From positions 1 to 6,663 of the forward strand of contig JAKAAU010000088.1 in NCBI GenBank assembly GCA_021802165.1: DNA of 6,663 nucleotides. The letters are read 5' to 3'. This stretch comes from Thermoplasmata archaeon (GTDB taxonomy: Archaea > Thermoplasmatota > Thermoplasmata > Thermoplasmatales > Thermoplasmataceae). A program made the translations under genes and the position numbers. Position 1 is the first letter of the stretch. Every line of letters begins with the position of its first letter. The notes beneath the pieces are model-generated. The model made no database searches and had not been told where the DNA came from. It saw only the letters and a list, made by a program, of their open reading frames with translations. This document shows, one piece after another, positions 1 to 5,517 of this stretch.

Positions 1-1
1 T

Positions 2-142
2 ACATTCCTGGTAACTGGATTCCATGCAAAATGGGATACGGAGGTTACCTTTTCAAAGGAATACATGACTGCTATGCCAGACAGGGAACTGAAGCATTTA
101 ATAAATTTCCAGAGGGCAGTACTTACCACCGGCATAATATAA
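2..142 (+). CDS. C-terminal end of an unrecognised protein (partial)
   Basis: An open frame enters from the left edge and gives 46 residues before a TAA at 140-142. The peptide starts TFLVTGFHAKW and ends RAVLTTGII. It is soluble in character, with a charged, probably helical part (SKEYMTAMPDRELKHLINFQ). Codons such as agg and ata fit the other genes here. Frame 1 is also open (1-153, 50 residues) but is richer in Cys, Gly and Tyr and ends in an Asn/Ile tail, so I prefer frame 2. The gene would converge with the transporter at 226-1440. I do not recognise the family. The missing 5' part lies outside the window, so both frame and function are uncertain. Confidence 0.5.
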   Translation, partial: TFLVTGFHAKWDTEVTFSKEYMTAMPDRELKHLINFQRAVLTTGII

Positions 143-225
143 ATATATTTTAATTAATAAAATAACTCTATTGTTCCTGAATCTTAGGCTAAAGGTCCGG
201 TGAATTTGGCGAAGATCTTCATCAG

Positions 226-1440
226 TCAGAAAAGCTCGGGATTTTCTTTCTCGATTCTTTCCATTGCCATATTGAAACCGTCCATTATGCGAATTACCGT
301 AAATGATGAAACCAGAATTATGACTCCCACAATAGTAATTATGTAGGGGAAGTAAAGGAAACCGGAAATGTATCCGAATACAAAGGCCATGATAGGTGAT
401 GAGCTTACAGAAAACATTGCTGTGAGGGAATTAAATTTTCCTGTAATGCTGCTGGGTATTGAATTTATTACCATGGTTTCTATATAGACATTTACAAAGG
501 CAAGGATTACCCCGGAGAAAAATGTAAGTACACCATCCATTAGGGGTATTCTATTGAATGAAATGAATATAAAAATAATGCCGGTGAGAAAAATATACAG
601 CGCCATCAACCTCTTGCTATTCTGATGCCTCCTGAACATAGAATGCATTGACATTACACCCCCGGCAAGCATTCCTGCAGGGAAACCTGCTATAAAAAAT
701 GTATAATAAATGGAACTGGCATGCATAACAATGTATATAAGGCCGGATGCAAAGACATCAATGGCCACGAACATTCCGTTGAGCATCAGGGTAAGGAGCA
801 GGAACGGTATGATACCTTTCATTATTTTAATTGTACTCCTGAAGCCATTTCTAACGTTGCTGCGATTTGACACCTTTACAGTCCGGGGTATGAAAATAAT
901 TGCCAGGGCCAGTATGGAAATCCCTATGAGGATTTCATAGACATAGTTGTATTTCATGAAGATAAATGCTCCTCCAACCAGAATGCCCGCCAGTGTAAAT
1001 ATTCCGGATGATAGCTGATCTGCTGACTGCGCCCTCGCCATATGATCAGCTGGCATGATTTCCTTGGTCAGTGCCCGGAAATCATCTGACACGATCCACA
1101 TAAACATGGATGATAGGAAATCCACTGCATATATAATAAATAAGCCATGGCCGGCAATAAGGAATGAATATGTTATTACCATCAAAAAATTTATTCCGAT
1201 GTATATAAGATGCCGGTCATACTTATCGATGATTGTCCCCTCAGGTATTGCAATTATAAGATATCCCAGAAAGGAAAATCCCGGAATAAGGCTGACAAGC
1301 AGGATAGAATGGTAATTTGCAATTATCTCCCACATGAAATAGATATAGTAGGCTGTATTGGTGAATCTTGCAATATTCCTCGAAATGAGGTACCTTACAA
1401 AGGCACTTTTATTATGATTATAAAGTTCTGATGTTAACAT
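226..1440 (-). CDS. Major facilitator superfamily transporter, 12 helices
   Basis: The 404-residue protein has about twelve hydrophobic segments, roughly at residues 28-44, 45-66, 78-96, 97-117, 144-163, 168-185, 209-236, 242-266, 278-295, 300-322, 334-360 and 363-386, with a polar loop at 186-208 between the two halves. The short loop after helix 2 carries GTIIDKYDRH (68-77), which matches MFS motif A (G-x-x-x-D-R/K-x-G/D-R). A basic loop, FRRHQNSKR (269-277), sits at the equivalent place in the second half. It is a cytoplasmic-membrane secondary transporter, and the general look resembles the drug/siderophore exporter branch. The substrate cannot be told. The ATG at 1438-1440 has an A/T-rich TATA-like stretch about 26 bases upstream, fitting leaderless translation. 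It is divergent from the winged-helix gene at 1491, a usual arrangement for an exporter and its local repressor. Confidence 0.85.
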   Translation of the reverse strand: MLTSELYNHNKSAFVRYLISRNIARFTNTAYYIYFMWEIIANYHSILLVSLIPGFSFLGYLIIAIPEGTIIDKYDRHLIYIGINFLMVITYSFLIAGHGLFIIYAVDFLSSMFMWIVSDDFRALTKEIMPADHMARAQSADQLSSGIFTLAGILVGGAFIFMKYNYVYEILIGISILALAIIFIPRTVKVSNRSNVRNGFRSTIKIMKGIIPFLLLTLMLNGMFVAIDVFASGLIYIVMHASSIYYTFFIAGFPAGMLAGGVMSMHSMFRRHQNSKRLMALYIFLTGIIFIFISFNRIPLMDGVLTFFSGVILAFVNVYIETMVINSIPSSITGKFNSLTAMFSVSSSPIMAFVFGYISGFLYFPYIITIVGVIILVSSFTVIRIMDGFNMAMERIEKENPELF

Positions 1441-1476
1441 ATAAGTATAATTTATACGTATATTTATATCTTATAT
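1439..1476. promoter_or_regulatory. Shared divergent promoter with dyad-symmetric candidate operator
   Basis: Only 50 bases separate the two divergent ATGs (1440 minus, 1491 plus). The tract around 1461-1470 reads TATTTATATC on plus and GATATAAATA on minus. Its centre near 1466 is about 25-26 bases from both starts, the usual TATA-to-start distance for leaderless archaeal genes. Superimposed is a dyad centred at 1457/1458: a perfect core TATACGTATA (1453-1462) flanked by equally spaced arms ATATAAG (1439-1445) and CTTATAT (1470-1476). A regulator bound here would cover the TATA region for both genes. A/T-rich sequence produces symmetry by chance, so the operator role is inference. Confidence 0.6.
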
Positions 1477-1490
1477 ATAACTTTGTGTTT

Positions 1491-2066
1491 ATGGAAGAAA
1501 GGTACAGAGAGGTACTGAACGTGTACAGGAATCCGACCAAAACTAAAATCATCACACTGCTCGTAAATAACAGGAAAATGACAGTGACCGGGATGGCAAA
1601 ATACATAAAAACTACAAGGTCAAACCTGTATCAAATTATGTCCGAACTTGTATCCATTGGAATGGTCAATGAACCTGAAATCAGGCCGAAGAAAAACTAT
1701 GTTGAAAAATATTACAGCCTCAACGGGGATTACTTTGCGTTTCATGATGAAAAGTTAGATGAAGAAATACTGAAGCTTCCAGAGGATCAGTTAAGGGAAA
1801 CCCTGGCATCTTTCCTGATGGCACAGTCATTGAACCTGGAAATCATGGCATCTGCCATGGAGAATATTCCTGCTGAAAGTATAAGGGAAATAAGAAAGGA
1901 CCCGCATCTGACCATAGCATCCTTCGGTACCATCTCCAGGGAGGGTGCCTCATCAATATCGACGGCATTAAATGAAGAGCTAAAGAAAACCATTAATGAC
2001 AGCGGCAATGACAGGGTTTTTCTCTTTCTCATGCTACCTACAGCCCTGATTGCAGCCAAAAAATAA
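1491..2066 (+). CDS. Winged helix-turn-helix transcriptional regulator (ArsR-like fold)
   Basis: With the start at 1491 the protein is 191 residues, MEERYREVLN onward. Residues 12-80 look like a winged helix-turn-helix: a helix at about 13-27 (RNPTKTKIITLLVNN), HTH helix 2 at 31-40 (TVTGMAKYIK), a recognition helix at 42-55 (TRSNLYQIMSELVS) and a basic wing at 61-77 ending EKYYSL. The rest (85-172) is mostly helical and may dimerise or sense a ligand; the tail at 176-188 is strongly hydrophobic. An in-frame ATG at 1431 would add 20 Tyr/Leu-rich residues and overlap the divergent transporter gene. The TATA-like box at 1463-1469 lies 25 bases before 1491, so the shorter form is preferred. The divergent MFS gene is its most likely target. 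The ligand and exact family are unknown. Confidence 0.8.
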   Translation: MEERYREVLNVYRNPTKTKIITLLVNNRKMTVTGMAKYIKTTRSNLYQIMSELVSIGMVNEPEIRPKKNYVEKYYSLNGDYFAFHDEKLDEEILKLPEDQLRETLASFLMAQSLNLEIMASAMENIPAESIREIRKDPHLTIASFGTISREGASSISTALNEELKKTINDSGNDRVFLFLMLPTALIAAKK

Positions 2067-2134
2067 AACATAAGATAGGAACTAAATGGCATTTCAAACC
2101 GATAAATTGAATTATTAAGGACTTATTCAAGGTT

Positions 2135-2905
2135 ATGGATGATACTGACAACAGGATACTGTTCAATATGCTTAGAAATCCCAGAGGCCGGCTTTCTGAT
2201 CTGTCGGAGGGCACTGCTTTGAGCGAGCAGGATGTGCATTACAGATTGAAAAGAATCTGGGAGAACAGCATACTGGAAAGATACATGCTTCATGTTAATC
2301 CAAAGATTTACGGGAATCAGGCATTCTTCATGGCATTTGCCACAGAGGCTGAATACCCGGGCCAGGTGAATGCTGTTATCAAATGCTTTGAGAAGCTTAC
2401 TGTGTTCGGCATTTCCGGTACAGAGGAGGATTTGAATAAAAAGATAAAGGAAATGAAATCATACCTCGGGAACCCGGTCATGGAATATTCTCCCAGGCAG
2501 GATTCTGTTCCACTACAGCTTTCCCCACTGGATAGTTTCATCCTAAAAGTTCTTTCCAGGGACCCCATGACGCCTACAACTACCATAGCAAAGGAGGCTG
2601 AAAAAAAGGTAAAACAAATAGAATCCCGTCTGGATTACATGGAAAGGCACAGCGTATATTCGATTATACCCAAGATAAATCTCTCGAAGGTCAACCTTGT
2701 ACTGGTTGCATTTTTCAGCAACAATGTTGAAGAAATAACTGATTCCATAGATCAGGACCTGGTACTGATACAGGACTCGATTTCCGGCCTGGTGCTTATA
2801 TTCGAACAGAATCTCATAAACGCAAAGTCAATCATAAATAAAATCAAGAAAGTGGATAGTGGCCTTGATGTCATGCTTGTCTATGATTATAATTTCTTCA
2901 AATAA
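2135..2905 (+). CDS. Tandem Lrp/AsnC-like protein with two winged-helix halves
   Basis: The 256-residue protein appears to be two AsnC-like units in a row. Residues 1-58 (MDDTDNRILFNMLRNPRGRL to VNPKIYG) follow the AsnC winged-helix pattern, with recognition helix near 30-42. Residues 62-118 look like a shortened RAM-type alpha/beta domain. Residues 130-182 (LSPLDSFILKVLSRDP to IIPKINL) repeat the winged-helix pattern, followed by a second alpha/beta part at 187-254. Neither half shows the Gly-Asp-x-Asp effector loop that the single-unit paralogue at 4906-5361 has. Such a protein could bind DNA as a pseudo-dimer. AsnC-like proteins with altered RAM domains can also be enzymes (the siroheme decarboxylase AhbA/AhbB family), but I see no specific support for that. 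It lies 68 bases after the winged-helix gene on the same strand without a convincing TATA box, so co-transcription is possible. Confidence 0.75.
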   Translation: MDDTDNRILFNMLRNPRGRLSDLSEGTALSEQDVHYRLKRIWENSILERYMLHVNPKIYGNQAFFMAFATEAEYPGQVNAVIKCFEKLTVFGISGTEEDLNKKIKEMKSYLGNPVMEYSPRQDSVPLQLSPLDSFILKVLSRDPMTPTTTIAKEAEKKVKQIESRLDYMERHSVYSIIPKINLSKVNLVLVAFFSNNVEEITDSIDQDLVLIQDSISGLVLIFEQNLINAKSIINKIKKVDSGLDVMLVYDYNFFK

Positions 2906-3050
2906 TAGGAATTTGACATGCCATTATTCAGCTACCCGGCTAAATTTTAGGTTTGCATAATTCTCCATGCTGACCTTCATTGAACATGTGTTTTACAGTA
3001 ATTGTTTTCCTTAAAGATTTTCATAGAGCAATATATTCTATAAAAAAACT

Positions 3051-3060
3051 AATATATAAG
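3051..3060 (+). promoter_or_regulatory. TATA box for the TPR gene
   Basis: AATATATAAG is centred about 24 bases before the ATG at 3079, following an A-rich tract (3043-3048) that could serve as BRE. No Shine-Dalgarno sequence precedes the ATG, so the transcript is probably leaderless. The rest of the 173-base gap (2906-3050) shows no gene and no clear structure. Confidence 0.65.
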
Positions 3061-3078
3061 TAGATAATTAATTTAGGA

Positions 3079-4617
3079 ATGCCTAACAAATCAGATACCG
3101 GGACACCCTGCGCGAACCATGGCAAAAAGAATCCAGGCGGCCACAGAAACGAATCCAGAATGGACATCTCAGTGGAAAATATGGAAGTTTCCCAGTATTA
3201 TTCGGAACATGCACAGGATACAAATATCAAAATTGCAATAGAAAAGGGAAATTATCTGGAAGCCATAGAAGGATTAAAACTTATGGAGGTGAATTCTACT
3301 GATCCTGCATTCATTTACACGCTGGAGAGCCAGTGCCTTATCTCCCTGGGCAAATATACAGAGGCTAGGGAAATGGCATCCATGGCAATGGGCATAACTC
3401 CAGATTATATTCCGGCGATAAGCAGTTTTGCAATAGCAAGCGTCAATCTAGCAGAATTCGATGATGCATTCAGTGCGTATATGACCGCCCTCGCCATAGA
3501 GCCCCATGATCCAGAATCACATGCATTCCTTGCTGAACTGCATTTAAAAATGCAGAATCCGGAAAATGCTATTAAGGAGGCAAAACTTGCATTAAGAGAT
3601 CAAAAAAATAACATAAGGGCAAATAATGTTATTGTGTCCATAGAAAAATCAAGGGGCGATTATAATTCGTATCTTGATTCTACATTGGAGGCATACAGGA
3701 ATACCGGAATGGATGAGTATATCATTGCACTTGTAGATTTTCTCCTGCATGTAAATAGAAATACTGATGCAATCAAAATTGCAAGGACCTTTGCCGGACT
3801 TAAACCATCCAGTACAGTGTTGGGGGATAAACTTGCGCATATATATATGATTGAGGGAAAACTTTCCAGGGCAGACCGTATCTATAAAACCATGATGGAA
3901 TTAAACAATAATTATGAATCTTCAATGCTTTACCTTAGCTTCCTGGCGGAAACTGAACGGTATGAAGACCTGAACAGGGATATTGGCGGATATATCAATA
4001 AATATGGTGATAAGGATGGCTTCCTATATCTGAAATATTATGGGCTCTCTGTAACCGGAGACCACAGAAATGCCATGGAAGTTATCAGATCGCTTTACAG
4101 CCGAAATCGAAATAGCGCTGTTTATGCCATGGCATATGCAATGGAGCTTACAGTTGATGGAAATTATGCAAATGCAGTAGACCTTATTGAGAATATAAAG
4201 CCCGCTTTCCTGGTTAATGATATTTACTTTTCCATGTTTACCATATACCTCATGGCTGGCAGGAATGATGATGCACTGGAAAGTGCCAAAAATGGGATGA
4301 GGTCAGATTCAGAGAACAGTTTCCTCATATCATTTCCTGGAGACGTGATCAGTGGATTCATTTCAAAGAGCCTCAGGGGTTATGCTGAAAAATTTGTTGA
4401 ATGGCTTCTTCAAAACTCTGAGGGGGAAATGCTGGATATAGCAACTTTATACAGTGCGGGACTGCACGCTATTACAGATAACTATGCCATGGCCTACAGG
4501 ATCCTTGATGGAATAGAATACCGGAAAAGAAATGGTATATTGAACATGGTAAAAGATCTCCAGCAGGGCGAAATTAAAGAGTTTCTGGCATCATACCTGA
4601 AAAGGCATAGCCAATAA
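3079..4617 (+). CDS. Tetratricopeptide-repeat (TPR) protein
   Basis: The 512-residue protein is made almost wholly of amphipathic helix pairs. The clearest TPR units are at about 75-109 (ending AREMASMAMGITPD), 110-143 (FDDAFSAYMTALAIEPH), 144-177 (PENAIKEAKLALRD) and 248-280 (LSRADRIYKTMMELNNN). More divergent units run through 318-345, 346-376 and 380-409, with helices to the end. The W-L-G-Y-A-P TPR pattern is seen mainly as A at position 8, G/N before the turn and A at position 20. Residues 1-30 are polar, basic and probably disordered. No signal peptide or membrane segment is seen, so it should be cytoplasmic and act as a protein-binding scaffold; the partner is unknown. A second in-frame Met at residue 28 (3160) is possible, but the TATA box fits 3079. 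It is transcribed from its own promoter. Confidence 0.85.
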   Translation: MPNKSDTGTPCANHGKKNPGGHRNESRMDISVENMEVSQYYSEHAQDTNIKIAIEKGNYLEAIEGLKLMEVNSTDPAFIYTLESQCLISLGKYTEAREMASMAMGITPDYIPAISSFAIASVNLAEFDDAFSAYMTALAIEPHDPESHAFLAELHLKMQNPENAIKEAKLALRDQKNNIRANNVIVSIEKSRGDYNSYLDSTLEAYRNTGMDEYIIALVDFLLHVNRNTDAIKIARTFAGLKPSSTVLGDKLAHIYMIEGKLSRADRIYKTMMELNNNYESSMLYLSFLAETERYEDLNRDIGGYINKYGDKDGFLYLKYYGLSVTGDHRNAMEVIRSLYSRNRNSAVYAMAYAMELTVDGNYANAVDLIENIKPAFLVNDIYFSMFTIYLMAGRNDDALESAKNGMRSDSENSFLISFPGDVISGFISKSLRGYAEKFVEWLLQNSEGEMLDIATLYSAGLHAITDNYAMAYRILDGIEYRKRNGILNMVKDLQQGEIKEFLASYLKRHSQ

Positions 4618-4628
4618 TTTATCCGGAA

Positions 4629-4634
4629 TTTTTT
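4629..4634 (+). terminator. T-run terminator after the TPR gene
   Basis: Six consecutive Ts follow the TPR stop codon by about 12 bases. Short plus-strand T-runs terminate archaeal transcription without a hairpin. The run is short, so this is weakly supported. Confidence 0.35.
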
Positions 4635-4667
4635 ACGACAATAAACGTATCCAGTTTACACAAATTA

Positions 4668-4673
4668 TTTATA
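4668..4673 (+). promoter_or_regulatory. TATA box for the small ribbon-helix-helix-like gene
   Basis: TTTATA, preceded by AAATTA, is centred 25 bases before the ATG at 4696. This is the spacing seen for the other genes of the window and is the main reason for accepting that short reading frame as a gene. Confidence 0.6.
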
Positions 4674-4695
4674 CCATGCTTATGATTAACATGTA

Positions 4696-4860
4696 ATGCC
4701 TGAAATATATGTAAAAGATGAAATATATAGAAATATATCTGAAAGCCATGGAGATGTATCAAAATTTGTGAATATGATGCTGGCACAGTATGTAAATACA
4801 TACAGCGATTCAAGCAATGACGGGATAGATCATTACAGAACACACGGGAACGGAGATTAA
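4696..4860 (+). CDS. Small ribbon-helix-helix-like protein, 54 residues
   Basis: The frame encodes MPEIYVKDEIYRNISESHGD and continues VSKFVNMMLAQYVNTYSDSS before a polar tail, ending at TAA 4858-4860. The layout suits a ribbon-helix-helix DNA-binding domain: a strand at 2-7, helix A at about 8-18, a turn at SHGD (17-20) and helix B at about 21-35 with the hydrophobic face V-F-V-M-L. That fold is shared by Arc/MetJ-type repressors and many antitoxins of the VapB and CcdA type. No toxin gene is next to it; the downstream gene is an Lrp regulator on the opposite strand. A well-placed TATA box supports it as a separate transcript. The longer minus-strand frame across 4619-4864 has no comparable protein character. 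The family assignment is by pattern only. Confidence 0.6.
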   Translation: MPEIYVKDEIYRNISESHGDVSKFVNMMLAQYVNTYSDSSNDGIDHYRTHGNGD

Positions 4861-4880
4861 ACATAAAACCCCAGTTAAAA

Positions 4881-4890
4881 TTATTTTTTT
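4881..4890 (+). terminator. T-run terminator between convergent genes
   Basis: TTATTTTTTT lies 20 bases after the stop of the small gene, in the 45-base gap before the convergent Lrp gene ends. It fits a hairpin-free archaeal T-tract terminator for the plus strand. No equally good T-run is present for the minus-strand transcript. Confidence 0.45.
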
Positions 4891-4905
4891 AAACTAAATA
4901 GATTT

Positions 4906-5361
4906 TTAGAATTTAATGTTGGAATAGTTGTCTCGTGAGAAGTTCTGAAGCACTATGTGGGAATCAGTCCGTTCTATGCCTTCTAATGTTGAGAGCCTGT
5001 CCATAAGCTTCTGGTATTCATCAGCATTCCTGTTGACTGTATAGATTATAAAGTCTATATCACCAAGAAGGAAATCCACGCTCACCACACCGGGAATGTC
5101 GGCTAGTGTTTTGCCGAGATCCTTATAATATTCCTTACCGTACTTTGCCCGGACAAATGTAACTGTGTAAAATTGAAATCCAAGTTTCTTGTAATTTATC
5201 AATGATATACTATTGCCTATAATACCCTCTGATCTCATGGCATCTATTCTTCTTGCCACTGCAGAGGGACTGTTCAGCCCGGCGGCTATACCTATCTTTC
5301 TCAGGCTAATCTCAGAATTCCTTTGAATAATTCCAAGGATTTTCATATCTATACTGTCCAT
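4906..5361 (-). CDS. Lrp/AsnC family transcriptional regulator
   Basis: The 151-residue protein has the full length and order of a standard Lrp/AsnC regulator. The N-terminal winged helix (about 1-55) begins MDSIDMKILGIIQRN and has the HTH at 19-44, with recognition helix SPSAVARRIDAM (31-42). The hinge at 50-60 leads to the RAM ligand-binding domain (63-140), whose effector loop GDIDF (100-104) corresponds to the usual GDYD. The family forms dimers and higher octamers that sense amino acids and activate or repress nearby genes. The ATG at 5359-5361 has a TATA-like ATTTATTAAT (minus strand of 5381-5390) about 25 bases upstream. It is divergent from the aminotransferase at 5518, which is the likely target together with its own promoter. 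Confidence 0.92.
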   Translation of the reverse strand: MDSIDMKILGIIQRNSEISLRKIGIAAGLNSPSAVARRIDAMRSEGIIGNSISLINYKKLGFQFYTVTFVRAKYGKEYYKDLGKTLADIPGVVSVDFLLGDIDFIIYTVNRNADEYQKLMDRLSTLEGIERTDSHIVLQNFSRDNYSNIKF

Positions 5362-5380
5362 AAGGTTGCATGGTTTCCAT

Positions 5381-5390
5381 ATTAATAAAT
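5381..5390 (-). promoter_or_regulatory. TATA box for the Lrp/AsnC gene
   Basis: On the minus strand this reads ATTTATTAAT, centred 25 bases before the start at 5361. It overlaps the end of the direct-repeat pair at 5387-5403, which could be a site for autoregulation. Confidence 0.55.
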
Positions 5391-5403
5391 CCTATCAAAT
5401 CCT
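5387..5403. repeat. Direct repeat AAATCCT, two copies 10 bases apart
   Basis: AAATCCT occurs at 5387-5393 and again at 5397-5403, so the copies fall on the same face of the helix. They lie at and just upstream of the TATA box of the Lrp gene, where BRE or an operator would be. The biological role is inferred; two 7-base copies could occur by chance. Confidence 0.4.
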
Positions 5404-5440
5404 CTGAAAGTAGAAAAATTTTTTATTTTAATATATGAAG

Positions 5441-5458
5441 TTAGAAATTATTATCTAA
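5441..5458. promoter_or_regulatory. Candidate Lrp operator, TTAGA-N8-TCTAA dyad
   Basis: Arms TTAGA (5441-5445) and TCTAA (5454-5458) form an 18-base dyad near the middle of the 156-base divergent gap between the Lrp and aminotransferase genes. It contains TAG-N10-CTA with an A/T-rich centre, one base longer than the YAG-N9-CTR frame of the E. coli Lrp consensus. The match is only by resemblance, since archaeal Lrp sites vary widely. Confidence 0.4.
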
Positions 5459-5474
5459 AATATTCGTTTTGCCA

Positions 5475-5492
5475 AAATTTTAAGAAATTTTA
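5475..5492. repeat. Direct repeat AAATTTTA, two copies 10 bases apart
   Basis: AAATTTTA occurs at 5475-5482 and 5485-5492. The second copy overlaps the TATA box of the aminotransferase gene, so a protein bound to the pair could block or assist TBP. A/T-rich composition makes chance repeats likely. Confidence 0.35.
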
Positions 5493-5495
5493 TAT
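5488..5495 (+). promoter_or_regulatory. TATA box for the aminotransferase gene
   Basis: TTTATATT is centred about 26 bases before the ATG at 5518, with A-rich AAGAAA immediately upstream as a possible BRE. There is no Shine-Dalgarno sequence before the ATG, so the message is probably leaderless. Confidence 0.65.
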
Positions 5496-5517
5496 TCAAA
5501 TAGCCTTTTTATATTTT

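Noticed and set aside
1..153. Frame 1 reading at the left edge, and a minus-strand frame open over the same bases
   Set aside because: Both are open only over a short stretch. Frame 1 has a Cys/Gly/Tyr-rich composition and frame 2 has more typical codons and amino acids, but the choice is not firm.
211..220. Perfect palindrome GAAGATCTTC just after the transporter stop codon
   Set aside because: It is only 10 bases with no loop and no following T-run on either strand, so it does not support a terminator or operator.
710..1431. Plus-strand frames opposite the transporter
   Set aside because: The minus-strand frame has twelve membrane segments and MFS motif A; the plus-strand frames are short, overlapping and lack domain features.
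1431..1490. A 20-residue N-terminal extension of the winged-helix regulator from ATG 1431
   Set aside because: It would overlap the start of the divergent transporter, cover the promoter, and give a Tyr/Leu-rich peptide unlike a folded domain start. The TATA box fits 1491.
2906..3050. Possible small gene or RNA in the gap before the TPR gene
   Set aside because: The only ATG frames are about ten codons and no stable hairpin or conserved RNA pattern was visible.
4619..4864. Minus-strand frame of 81 codons opposite the small gene
   Set aside because: It is rich in His, Tyr and Cys with no domain pattern and covers the TATA box and coding region of the plus-strand small gene, so it is probably a shadow.
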